Below are positions 15,568-23,667 of a stretch of 36,521 nt of DNA, piece by piece (position 1 is the first letter of the stretch; each line of letters opens with the position of its first letter). Source of the DNA: Beijerinckiaceae bacterium. Lineage in GTDB: Bacteria; Pseudomonadota; Alphaproteobacteria; Rhizobiales; Beijerinckiaceae. Position numbers and translations under genes: made by a program. The notes under the pieces were generated by a model. It made no database searches, was not told the DNA's origin, and worked only from the letters and a program-made list of their open reading frames with translations. The stretch lies in NCBI GenBank assembly GCA_947474545.1, contig CANJJI010000030.1, positions 1 to 36,521 on the forward strand. Direction: 5' to 3'.

Positions 15568-16566
15568 TCAGCCTTGCGGCTCGATATTGGCGAGCTTGAT
15601 ATAATCACCCCAGGCTTTCACATCCTTCTCGAACATCGCCTTGGCTTCCGCCGGTGAGAGCGACATCGTGTCCGCACCGAACTTGGCCATGAAGGCACGG
15701 GTTTCTTCACCGTCGATAACCGGTTTCCACATCTGGTTCAGTTTATCGACGATCGCTTGCGGTGTGCCAGCGGGCACCATGGCGGCCCACCAACCAGGCA
15801 CGTCGAGATCCTTGACGCCTAGTTCATGCAGCGACGGCAGTTCTGGCAGCGCCTTCATACGCTCCTTCGTCGTCACGCCGAGCATGCGCAACGAGCCGTT
15901 AGTGGCATTTGCAACTGCATGAACTGGATCGTGCATGACATAGTCGATCGCGCCGCTCTGCATATCGTTCATGGTGTCGCCACCGGTCTTGTACATGATC
16001 TCGACCGCTTTCAGGCCATAGACTTTGTTGAACCAGGCCGCTGCGACCTTGCTTGTCGGCGCAGTTGTACCATAGCTCGCCTTGTCGCCTTTCTTTTTCA
16101 GCAATTCCACCAGCTCCGGGACCGTCTTAACTGGCGAACTTGCGTGCACAGTCAGCATGAAAGGCTGGCGATTGATCGTCGCGGCGATGACGATTTCCTT
16201 GGCCGCATCGACAGGCGGATTCTTGAACAGATGCATGTTCGCGGCCAGAGCGCTCGGCGCATGCACATAGATTGTATAGCCATCAGGCTTGGCGCGCGCG
16301 ACATAGGTCGTTGCAATATTGCCGTTGGCGCCGGCGCGGTTCTCGACGACGATTGCGCGCTTGAATGCGGGACGCATGCGTTCAGCGAAATAGCGCACGT
16401 AAACGTCTGCGCCGCTGCCTGCCGGGAAGGCGCAGACGAATTTCACTTCGCGCGAAGGATAGTCCGCCGCCGATTCCTGCGCCAATGCCGACGGCAAAGA
16501 CAGGGTTCCCGCGCCCAGAACGGCTGGCGCTCCAATGATAAGGTCACGCCGGGTTATCTTCGTCAT
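15568..16566 (-). CDS. tctC: TctC binding protein, array member C1 (Tat-like signal)
   Basis: A 332-residue TctC protein, first of the array. GGGAGG precedes the ATG. The leader MTKITRRDLIIGAPAVLGAG has TRRDLIIG, a clear twin-arginine motif. The mature part opens DYPSREVKFVCAFPAGSGAD and ends ANIEPQG. The pocket region is VEIMYKTGGDTMNDMQSGAID. It lies 161 bases downstream of tctA, beyond an intrinsic terminator, so it needs either its own promoter or read-through. As the copy next to the membrane genes it is the best candidate for the original receptor of this transporter. Confidence 0.92.
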   Translation of the reverse strand: MTKITRRDLIIGAPAVLGAGTLSLPSALAQESAADYPSREVKFVCAFPAGSGADVYVRYFAERMRPAFKRAIVVENRAGANGNIATTYVARAKPDGYTIYVHAPSALAANMHLFKNPPVDAAKEIVIAATINRQPFMLTVHASSPVKTVPELVELLKKKGDKASYGTTAPTSKVAAAWFNKVYGLKAVEIMYKTGGDTMNDMQSGAIDYVMHDPVHAVANATNGSLRMLGVTTKERMKALPELPSLHELGVKDLDVPGWWAAMVPAGTPQAIVDKLNQMWKPVIDGEETRAFMAKFGADTMSLSPAEAKAMFEKDVKAWGDYIKLANIEPQG

Positions 16567-16670
16567 GTCATCCTCCCAAATCAGGCACGCCGGTGCATCC
16601 GGCTGTGTTCACCAAGCATATTGTCACACGCCTCTTGCGGCGTCCACGGCATCGATAAATTCGATCAAAA

Positions 16671-16707
16671 CAAAAAGCCGCGTGTGGGAATCGTCCCAAA
16701 CGCGGCT
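16671..16707 (-). terminator. Intrinsic terminator between tctA and the TctC array
   Basis: On the minus strand a 14-bp stem with one mismatch (arms 16707-16694 and 16689-16676, loop of four) is followed directly by TTTTTGTTTTG. This is a textbook Rho-independent terminator for the tctB-tctA transcript. It stands 21 bases after the tctA stop and 110 bases before C1. Nothing comparable is found on the plus strand here. Confidence 0.85.
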
Positions 16708-16727
16708 CTTGTGGCGGTGATATCGGT

Positions 16728-18239
16728 TTATTCCTTAAACGCCTCTTCGCGCGTTGCGCGGAAGGATGGCAACACGATCAAGGCCACCACGCAGGCGGTC
16801 AGCGCCAGCAAGGTTGCGGAAATCGGGCGCTGCAGGAAGATCATGGGGTCGCCGCGCGACAGCACCATGGATCGGCGCAGGTTCTCCTCCATCAATGGCC
16901 CGAGGATGAAGCCCAGCACCATCGGCGCAGGCTCGCAGCCAAAGCGCATGAGAATGTAACCGAAGGCCGCGAAGATCACCATCAGCAGCAATTGCGAAGG
17001 TTCGCTGTTGGAGCTGTACACGCCGATGCAGCAAAACATGATGATCGCCGGATAAAGCAGGCTGTAAGGCACTTGCAGCAACTTAACCCACATGCCGATC
17101 AACGGCAGGTTGATGATGACAAGCATCAGATTGCCGATCCACATCGAGGCAACAAGGCCCCAGAACAATTCTGGATTGCTGGTCATCACTGCCGAGCCGG
17201 GCTGTATGCCCTGGATCATCATCGCGCCCATCATGATCGCCATGATCGGGTTGGAGGGAAGACCGAGAGTCAACAGGGGAATGAACGAGGTCTGCGCCGC
17301 AGAATTGTTCGCGGCTTCCGGTCCGGCGACGCCTTGAATTGCGCCCTTGCCGAACGCGAAAGTCGGGTTGCGTACGACCTTCTTTTCCACTGTATAGGCG
17401 GCGAAGGAGGCCAGCACAGCGCCGCCGCCGGGCAGAATTCCGAGCAATGAGCCGAGCGCTGTGCCGCGCAGGGCAGCCGGAATCGCCTCTTTGAACTCAG
17501 CCCTTGTTGGCCACAGATCCTTCATTTTTGTGGGGATGGGCTCACGCTCAATGGTATCGCCTTCGAGGTTGCGGATGATTTCCACAAGACCGAACATGCC
17601 GATGACCAGCGGCAGGAAGTCGATGCCGTCCCACAACGTCGAAATGCCGAAGGTATAACGTGTCGCGCCGCTGTTCACGTCCGTCCCAACAAGGCCGAAC
17701 AACAGACCGATGAGAATGACCGTGATCGCCTTGAGCACGGAGCCTTGCGCCAGAATGACCGCTGTCACCAGACCCAGCACCATCAGCGAAAAATAGTCTG
17801 GCGAGTTGAACTTTTGGGCAAAGCTCGCCAGCGGCGGCCCGAAGCCAGCGATAAAAACTGTGCCGACGCAACCTGCAAAAAAACTGCCCAAAGCCGCCAC
17901 GGCCAAAGCCGCGCCCGCCCGGCCGCGCCGCGCCATCTGATAACCGTCAATACATGTCACGACGGAGGAGGATTCGCCGGGCATGTTGACAAGGATCGAT
18001 GTGGTTGAACCGCCATATTGCGCGCCATAGTAGATGCCGGCCATCATGATCAGCGAAGTCAGCGGATCGAGACCGAACGTAATCGGGAGCAACATGGCGA
18101 GAGTCGGGATTGGGCCGATGCCAGGCAACACGCCGATCAGCGTACCTACAAGGCAGCCGATCATCGCGAAGCCGACGTTTTGCAAAGTGCCTGCGGCAAC
18201 AAAACCTGTCAGCAGGTTTTGAAACATATTCATATCCAT
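16728..18239 (-). CDS. tctA: Tripartite tricarboxylate transporter large membrane subunit TctA
   Basis: A 503-residue polytopic membrane protein with about eleven to twelve hydrophobic segments. Family hallmarks are the N-terminal VLPGIGPIPTLAMLLPITFG and, in the second half, LGILPGGGAVLASFAAYTVEKK, the repeated glycine-rich motifs of the TctA (DUF112) family. It is the channel-forming subunit that imports a carboxylate with sodium or protons. The start at 18239 follows GGGAG and lies one base beyond the tctB stop, so the two are translationally coupled; a longer frame from 18344 runs inside tctB and is not family sequence. A terminator follows at 16676. Confidence 0.96.
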   Translation of the reverse strand: MDMNMFQNLLTGFVAAGTLQNVGFAMIGCLVGTLIGVLPGIGPIPTLAMLLPITFGLDPLTSLIMMAGIYYGAQYGGSTTSILVNMPGESSSVVTCIDGYQMARRGRAGAALAVAALGSFFAGCVGTVFIAGFGPPLASFAQKFNSPDYFSLMVLGLVTAVILAQGSVLKAITVILIGLLFGLVGTDVNSGATRYTFGISTLWDGIDFLPLVIGMFGLVEIIRNLEGDTIEREPIPTKMKDLWPTRAEFKEAIPAALRGTALGSLLGILPGGGAVLASFAAYTVEKKVVRNPTFAFGKGAIQGVAGPEAANNSAAQTSFIPLLTLGLPSNPIMAIMMGAMMIQGIQPGSAVMTSNPELFWGLVASMWIGNLMLVIINLPLIGMWVKLLQVPYSLLYPAIIMFCCIGVYSSNSEPSQLLLMVIFAAFGYILMRFGCEPAPMVLGFILGPLMEENLRRSMVLSRGDPMIFLQRPISATLLALTACVVALIVLPSFRATREEAFKE

Positions 18240-18240
18240 G

Positions 18241-18747
18241 TCAGGCTCCCTTCGCCGACGAAAACAGCGACCAGAGTTTCGTGAAGGCAGCCGACAGGTA
18301 GTCACCGCTCCATGTAGGCATGGCCTGGCCGAGCAGCACGACAAAGATCAGCACCGATGCGAATGCCATGCAGACGGCCAGCAAAAGCATTTTCTTCTGG
18401 TTCGTGTCGCTACGTCCCTGGGTCGCAATGGCGACCAGCAGAACGAGCGCAGGCTCAAGCCGGATATGTTCGATGAGGTAGCCAAACGCCAGAACGCCAG
18501 CGAACACGCAAAGGATTGGGCGCAATGGAATTCGCTCAATCGGTGGACCGTCCAGCGTAAAACACTTGAACAGGCAAATTCCACCCATGCCCATAATGAT
18601 CCAGCTGAGCCATGTCGGGAAATAACCAGGGCCCATGCTGCGGGCTGAGCCGTAGGTCAGGTCTTTACCGAAATAAATTCCGACCAGACCAATAAAAATG
18701 AACAGCAGTCCCGCCCCCAGGTCCTGCGGACTCTTCACGCGCAACAT
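18241..18747 (-). CDS. tctB: Tripartite tricarboxylate transporter small membrane subunit TctB
   Basis: A 168-residue protein with four hydrophobic helices and the TctB hallmark ARSMGPGYFP at residues about 33-42. TctB is the small membrane partner of TctA. The start at 18747 follows a very strong GGAGGGGGAG; the frame extends upstream to 18792 without family sequence. It heads the transporter operon and is coupled to tctA. Upstream lies a 181-base gap with a terminator-like hairpin that separates it from the UbiD-like gene. Confidence 0.92.
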   Translation of the reverse strand: MLRVKSPQDLGAGLLFIFIGLVGIYFGKDLTYGSARSMGPGYFPTWLSWIIMGMGGICLFKCFTLDGPPIERIPLRPILCVFAGVLAFGYLIEHIRLEPALVLLVAIATQGRSDTNQKKMLLLAVCMAFASVLIFVVLLGQAMPTWSGDYLSAAFTKLWSLFSSAKGA

Positions 18748-18860
18748 CGCTCCCCCTCCTTGAAGTCTGCCCGGTCCTTGTCCGGTCCACATTCGTTTCG
18801 TGTGATTTTACTTATTTCATCCCGGAGGTAAACCTCAAGCGGACTGAAATATTCTGTTAC

Positions 18861-18896
18861 GGCCTTTGCCGGGCTATCCAATGGCCGGCAAAGGCC
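18861..18896 (-). terminator. Twelve-bp perfect hairpin after the UbiD-like gene
   Basis: GGCCTTTGCCGG (18861-18872) and CCGGCAAAGGCC (18885-18896) form a perfect 12-bp stem with a 12-base loop, 33 bases beyond the stop of the decarboxylase gene. In the minus direction the stem is followed by GTAACAGAATATTT, so the U-tract is poor. It may be a Rho-assisted terminator or an mRNA-stabilising end, which would separate the enzyme genes from tctBA. Confidence 0.5.
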
Positions 18897-18928
18897 TGCT
18901 TTCAGGCATTCGCGCTGCTAAAGAAGTC

Positions 18929-20470
18929 TTATGCAGAAGCGATAAAATATCTGCCCAACTCGTCGCGCTGAATGCCTTTCATGGAGAACATTTCCCGTAC
19001 GATTTCGCGCCCGTCCCGGCTGCCAGTGGCCGCCATCAGGTCTTCAAAACGCTTTGGCCCATCTTCCAGCGCGGCTTTCAGGCTCGGGAATTTCTTGCCG
19101 GGATAGGTGGGCGGGACAGGAATTTGCAGCTCCCATTTGTTCGCATGCTGCAACGGCCAGGTGAGGTCGAACCCCGCTTTGGTGCCAGTATGGGCGCCGT
19201 GCAGCGATGGGTCGAGTGGCGAGAGCCTTACGCCGGTCGCCTGGATCAGGTCCTTGTCCGCCTGGAAACGAGTGCCGAAAGCCCATTCGAATTGCTGGTC
19301 GTTGAAGATGTCGATATCCGGATCGACAGCGAATGCGTGTTTGGCCGCCGTGCTGCCCAGCACTGTGTGTAATGCACTGCGGGCCTCGCCGGGATAGCGC
19401 TGACGCAGCGAGAACCGCACGCTCATCGAGCCGCCAGCAGACACGGGCGCATAGACTGCAACGGGTTCGCGAACGACGCTTTTCAGCGCTTCCCATGCAT
19501 TCAATTCGGTGCGGATAGCCTCCAGATTGGACGTGTCAGTCAGGTCCATGCGGCTGCCGGAAATCGTCGCAGTCTGGAACAATGCGTCCTTGCGGTGTGT
19601 GATGGCCGTCAGGCGGAACACGGGGTTCATCTTCACGCCGCCATAATAGCCGAGATATTCGCCGTAAGGGCCTTCTTTCTCCACGTAACCTGCGGGATCG
19701 AGATAACCTTCAAGCACGATTTCCGCGTCGGCCGGCACCATGACAGGCTGCGTCACGCATTTGACGACGCCCATTGGCGCCGCGCGCAATGAGGAGATGA
19801 GCCCGAGTTCATCGCCGGGCTGTTTCATTGTTGCGGCAACATGATCGATGGGATGCATGCCGATGACATAGGCCACAGGCACTTTTTCGCCGCGCGCCTG
19901 TGCTGCCATATAGATGGCGCGCAAGTCGCTGGGCGCATTGAGATCGACGCCGGTTTCCTTCGGCCCGCGCAGCATCAGGCGGCGCAGACCGCAATTGGAA
20001 AGGCCGGTCGCCGGATCGATACTGAAATCGACCGTAGCCGAAATATAGGGCGCGCCATCAAAAGCGTGCTGCAGATGCGCGGGAAGTTTGAGCACATCGA
20101 TATCATCGCCGGTGACGACAACCTGCTGCACTGGCGCTTCTTCACGCGTGAGTTCGACCAGAACCGGCGGCAGCGACAGGCGGCGCAACAATTCCTCGAC
20201 AATCCCGGCCTGTGAAACGCCAAGAGCGCGGGCGAGGCGTTCGCGGCCACCGACTACGTTGCCGACGACTTCGACCCCTTCCGGGCCGGCTTTCTTGAAC
20301 CAGACAGCCTTGGGATTGCCCTGCATGATGGCGGCCATATCGGCCAGATCGACCTTGTCCTCGCGCACGTCGAGTTGATCCGATCCTTTCAAACCTTCGA
20401 CAAAATTACGCAGGCGAAAGCGGTCGATATCGATGCTGTTTTTCAGGTTTTGCGAAGTCTGGTCATCCAT
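18929..20470 (-). CDS. UbiD-family prenylated-FMN-dependent decarboxylase
   Basis: A 513-residue UbiD-family protein. The family block EGPYGEYLGYYGG (from residue 266) shows Glu266 and Glu271, with the spacing of the catalytic glutamates Glu277 and Glu282 of Fdc1, and an arginine pair in SNCGLRRLML (163/164) suits the third catalytic residue. These enzymes reversibly decarboxylate aromatic, heteroaromatic or unsaturated acids using prenyl-FMN. No UbiX-type prenyltransferase is present in the window. AGGAGG precedes the ATG, 34 bases after the hydratase-like gene, so they form one operon. Its position beside a carboxylate transporter points to catabolism of an imported acid rather than ubiquinone synthesis. 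2,5-Furandicarboxylate, pyrrole carboxylate and hydroxybenzoate are all possible substrates. Confidence 0.9.
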   Translation of the reverse strand: MDDQTSQNLKNSIDIDRFRLRNFVEGLKGSDQLDVREDKVDLADMAAIMQGNPKAVWFKKAGPEGVEVVGNVVGGRERLARALGVSQAGIVEELLRRLSLPPVLVELTREEAPVQQVVVTGDDIDVLKLPAHLQHAFDGAPYISATVDFSIDPATGLSNCGLRRLMLRGPKETGVDLNAPSDLRAIYMAAQARGEKVPVAYVIGMHPIDHVAATMKQPGDELGLISSLRAAPMGVVKCVTQPVMVPADAEIVLEGYLDPAGYVEKEGPYGEYLGYYGGVKMNPVFRLTAITHRKDALFQTATISGSRMDLTDTSNLEAIRTELNAWEALKSVVREPVAVYAPVSAGGSMSVRFSLRQRYPGEARSALHTVLGSTAAKHAFAVDPDIDIFNDQQFEWAFGTRFQADKDLIQATGVRLSPLDPSLHGAHTGTKAGFDLTWPLQHANKWELQIPVPPTYPGKKFPSLKAALEDGPKRFEDLMAATGSRDGREIVREMFSMKGIQRDELGRYFIASA

Positions 20471-20504
20471 GTGAGCCTCCTGGGGCGATAAAAGAGCAGT
20501 ATTC

Positions 20505-21233
20505 TCAGCGGAATTTTTCGCCGGTTACGATACCATTGATCAAGCCGGCGTGCACCTTGCGCGCCGAGAAAGACATTTCCAGCGCGGTATTGAGATAAGT
20601 CTTGATTCCGCGCACGACGGGCGGCGTATTCTTGGAGAGCTGGGCGAGCACGCGATCAACTTCGGCATCAAGTTTTGCTTCTGGCACAACGATTGCGATG
20701 ATGCCGATTTCCTTGGCTTCGGCTGACTTGATGACATCGCGCGTCAGAACCATGCGCGCCAGGGTCGTGCGGTTCACGCGTTCGGCCAGCGCTGTCATGA
20801 CCAGCGTCGGCGCGATATCGTGGTTCATTTCCGGCACGGAAAACTCCGCAGTGTCTGCAGCAATTGCAACATCGGCAAGCGCAGCGAGAGCGCAGCCGAC
20901 GCCAGCCGCCTTGCCGCGCACCTTGGCGATGACAGGCACAGGCACATTGCGCAGCACTTCATAAAAATCGAGCACAGGATCGGCGATCAGAGCCTTCAAT
21001 TCCAGCGCTGTCTTGCGGCTGCCCGGCGGGGGCATGGTGGCGCGGCGGCCCGCGCAGAAATCAGCGCCTTCCCCGGTGAACAGCACGGCGCGGGTTTCCG
21101 GATCGAGATCAGCAAGCGCCTTTGTGACGTCGAGCGCCATTTCCGCCGACAGCGCATTGCCGGCAGCCGGTGCGTTCAGGGAGATTTCAAGAATATTTCC
21201 GTCGCGATTTGTGACCTTGACTTCCGACGCCAT
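20505..21233 (-). CDS. Enoyl-CoA hydratase/isomerase family protein
   Basis: A 242-residue crotonase-fold protein. Oxyanion-hole regions are visible as GADFCAGR (about residues 55-62) and KAAGVGCALAALADVAIAAD (about 107-126). The acidic residue in PEMNHDIAP may take the place of a catalytic glutamate (usually PExxxG), so the reaction could be hydration, isomerisation or hydrolysis. It is somewhat short at the C-terminus for the family (about 255-260). GGAGG precedes the ATG. It lies between the molybdenum hydroxylase subunit and the UbiD-like gene, which suggests a CoA-bound or analogous intermediate, but no CoA ligase is visible. Confidence 0.85.
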   Translation of the reverse strand: MASEVKVTNRDGNILEISLNAPAAGNALSAEMALDVTKALADLDPETRAVLFTGEGADFCAGRRATMPPPGSRKTALELKALIADPVLDFYEVLRNVPVPVIAKVRGKAAGVGCALAALADVAIAADTAEFSVPEMNHDIAPTLVMTALAERVNRTTLARMVLTRDVIKSAEAKEIGIIAIVVPEAKLDAEVDRVLAQLSKNTPPVVRGIKTYLNTALEMSFSARKVHAGLINGIVTGEKFR

Positions 21234-21312
21234 GTTTCCTCCGGATTATTGTTCGTTGTTTGAAATGAGCTTTGCGGCCCATCTTGATAAAGTCAATGCT
21301 GGGCCGGGTGTG

Positions 21313-23667
21313 TCATCCCTTCTGCATCGCCGCCCAAATTTTCTGCGATGTCACGGGCATGTCGATATGGCGCACGCCATAATCCTGCAAGGCATCGCAG
21401 ATGGCGTTGACCATACATCCCAACGCGGGCGTTGTGCCGCCTTCGCCGCCGGGACGGAAGCCGAGGGGGTGATTAACTGAAGGGACCTCGCTCAACTCCG
21501 TTGTAAACATCGGGAAATTATCGGCGCGCGGCATCGCGTAATCCATGAACGAGGCTGTGATCATTTGTCCGTCTTTGGGATCGTAATAGCATTGCTCCAT
21601 CAGCGCCTGTCCAAGGCCCGTGACGATGCCACCCTGTGTCTGCCCATGCAGAATCATGGGATTGACGGCGCGGCCCACATCATCGACCGCGACATATTTG
21701 ATGATTTCCAGCACGCCGGTGTCAGGATCAATCTCGACCTCACAGGTATGGGAGCCATAGGGATAGGCGAGCCCAATGGTTGTCTTGTCGCAAAAAGCGC
21801 CGAGCGGACCGCGCAATTCCTTCGGCACTTTGCTTGTCTGTGCGGCAGCGGCCACATCGAACAGGCCAAGCGAACGATCCGTTCCCTTGATGGAAAAGCG
21901 TCCAGTCTTGAATTCGATGTCGGTTGCATCGGCTTCCAGCATCGCGCCTGCGATTTTCTTGCCTTTCTCGATGATCTCGAGTGCGGATTCATAAATCACA
22001 ACGCTGCCAAACCGCATGGACCGGCCTGAGTGCGAGCCACCGCCCGCCTTCACAAATGCCGTGTCGCCATAGCGAATCTGCACCTGCTCAAACGGCACGC
22101 CCAGAAAATCGCAGATCAATTGCGAGAAGCTGGTCTGGTGTCCCTGCCCGGTCGCCTGCGTGCCGATGATGACATCCACCTTGCCATCAGGCAATATGGT
22201 CACATCAGCCCGTTCACGCGGGAAGCCGCTGGTGGTTTCGACATAATTGGCGACCGCGATCCCGCGAAGTTTGCCACGCTTCTTTGCCTCGCGTTTACGC
22301 GCGGCAAAGCCTTTCCAGTCGCCGAGGCCGAGCGCTGTATCCATCGTCGCGCCATAATCGCCGTTGTCGTATTTGATGCCAATGGGATTGGTGTAGGGCT
22401 GTTGCTTTGACTTGATCAGGTTCTTGCGGCGCAGCGCGACCCTGTCGAATCCGCATTCGCGCGCGGCAATGTCGATCATGCGTTCGATGACATATATGAC
22501 CTCAGGCCGTCCGGCGCTGCGATAAGGGATTGTCGATGGCGTGTTACTGAGCACAGCCTTGCCGCGCACATAGGCGCAGGGCACGTCATAGACGCTGCTC
22601 ATCAATTGCACGCCCTTGTTGAGAGCGACGAAAGATGTCGTGTGCGCGCCGATATTTGACAGATTGGTGCTTCGGATAGCGAGAAATTTGCCGTTAGCGT
22701 CCAGCGCCAGATCGGTTTCCACATAGAGGTCGCGGCCCTGATAATCTGTCAGGAAAGCTTCCGTACGCTCGCAGACATGTTTTACCGGACGGTTCAATTT
22801 TCTCGCCGCCCAGCAGATGATTACATATTCGGGATTAGTCGCATTGCGGGTGCCGAAATTGCCACCCACGTCCTGCGGCGCAGCGACACGCACCTTGTCG
22901 AGCTCCATGCCCAGAGCGCCCGCGATTTCCTGCCGGAAGATGATAACGCCCATGCCGAGCGAGGCATGCAACGTGAGCGAGCTGGTCTTCGCATCATATT
23001 CGGCGAGCGCGGCGCGCGGCTCCATGTGGACGCCGGTAACGCGATTGATCCATGTCGAAAAGCTGACAACATGTTTGGCCTTCGCGAAAGCCTTTTCGGT
23101 CGCGGCCTTGTCGCCCACTTCGGAATCGAGCGAGATATTGCCGGGGATTGCGTCCCACAATTGCGGAGCGCCGGGTTTTACTGCGTCAAAAGAACGCGTC
23201 ACAACTGGCAAAGTCTCCCATTCCAGCACGACCTTTTCGGCTGCATCGCGCGCCGCATAAATGGTTTCGCCAAGTGCGACCGCGACGACTTCGCCAGTTG
23301 TGCGCACGATGTCGGTGACGAAGGCAGGATGAGGAACGACCAGACGTTCCGAACCATCGATGTTCTTCAGCGGCACGTCCGTCCCGGTGAACGAATTGCC
23401 AGTGGAATGAGGCACGGCCTTCAACCCGTCCGCCAGCGCATCGGCTCCAGTGAGAACCGCGACGACGCCGGGAACAGCGCGCGCAGCCGTGACGTCGATT
23501 TTCTTCAGGCGCGCATGGGCATGGGTGGCGTGGACAAAGACCGCATGAAGCGGAGATTTGGCTGGCAGATCGTCCGCATAGCAGCCATTTCCCATGATCA
23601 GGCGCAGATCTTCCTTGCGTCTGACCGGTTCGCCGATGCCGGTATGTGCCGGTTTGTGATCGTCCAT
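21313..23667 (-). CDS. Xanthine dehydrogenase/CoxL-family molybdenum-binding subunit
   Basis: A 784-residue large subunit of the molybdenum hydroxylase family. Landmarks are GIGEPVRRKEDLRLIMG at the start (typical of CoxL-like proteins), AAPQDVGGNFG (263-273), YRSAGR (382-387, where form I CO dehydrogenases have AYXCSFR and form II AYRGAGR), GQGHQTSFSQ (507-516), and the catalytic Glu742 in GGEGGTTPA. It is therefore not a form I CO dehydrogenase; it should hydroxylate an aromatic, heteroaromatic or aldehyde-type substrate. The FAD and 2Fe-2S subunits that normally flank it are absent on both sides. It heads the set with hydratase and UbiD-like genes, 79 bases before the next. Confidence 0.92.
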   Translation of the reverse strand: MDDHKPAHTGIGEPVRRKEDLRLIMGNGCYADDLPAKSPLHAVFVHATHAHARLKKIDVTAARAVPGVVAVLTGADALADGLKAVPHSTGNSFTGTDVPLKNIDGSERLVVPHPAFVTDIVRTTGEVVAVALGETIYAARDAAEKVVLEWETLPVVTRSFDAVKPGAPQLWDAIPGNISLDSEVGDKAATEKAFAKAKHVVSFSTWINRVTGVHMEPRAALAEYDAKTSSLTLHASLGMGVIIFRQEIAGALGMELDKVRVAAPQDVGGNFGTRNATNPEYVIICWAARKLNRPVKHVCERTEAFLTDYQGRDLYVETDLALDANGKFLAIRSTNLSNIGAHTTSFVALNKGVQLMSSVYDVPCAYVRGKAVLSNTPSTIPYRSAGRPEVIYVIERMIDIAARECGFDRVALRRKNLIKSKQQPYTNPIGIKYDNGDYGATMDTALGLGDWKGFAARKREAKKRGKLRGIAVANYVETTSGFPRERADVTILPDGKVDVIIGTQATGQGHQTSFSQLICDFLGVPFEQVQIRYGDTAFVKAGGGSHSGRSMRFGSVVIYESALEIIEKGKKIAGAMLEADATDIEFKTGRFSIKGTDRSLGLFDVAAAAQTSKVPKELRGPLGAFCDKTTIGLAYPYGSHTCEVEIDPDTGVLEIIKYVAVDDVGRAVNPMILHGQTQGGIVTGLGQALMEQCYYDPKDGQMITASFMDYAMPRADNFPMFTTELSEVPSVNHPLGFRPGGEGGTTPALGCMVNAICDALQDYGVRHIDMPVTSQKIWAAMQKG

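Larger units (their letters stand above)
9276..16566 (-). repeat. Tandem array of seven paralogous TctC genes
   Basis: Seven consecutive genes of 325-332 codons on the minus strand encode clearly related binding proteins: C1 15568-16566, C2 14540-15529, C3 13475-14461, C4 12329-13318, C5 11297-12295, C6 10294-11274 and C7 9276-10253. All share YPS near the mature N-terminus, a CAF/CGF-xAGSG(A/S)D block (PGSGAD in C6), KPDG(Y/H)T, GDKxxY and a final I(E/Q)P(Q/K/R)G. Spacers are 22-156 bases. The array follows tctB-tctA and is bounded by a terminator at each end. It is best explained by repeated tandem duplication. Confidence 0.92.

Noticed and set aside
9276-16566. Array considered as a CRISPR or a short-repeat array because of its regular period
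   Set aside because: The period of about 1 kb is a full gene; no short direct repeats with spacers are seen.
18929-21233. Firm assignment to the HmfE/HmfF furan pathway
   Set aside because: The partner genes hmfABCD are incomplete or missing, and UbiD and crotonase families are too broad to name a substrate.
21313-23667. Aerobic CO dehydrogenase (form I CoxL)
   Set aside because: The signature loop is YRSAGR rather than AYXCSFR, and coxS/coxM are missing.
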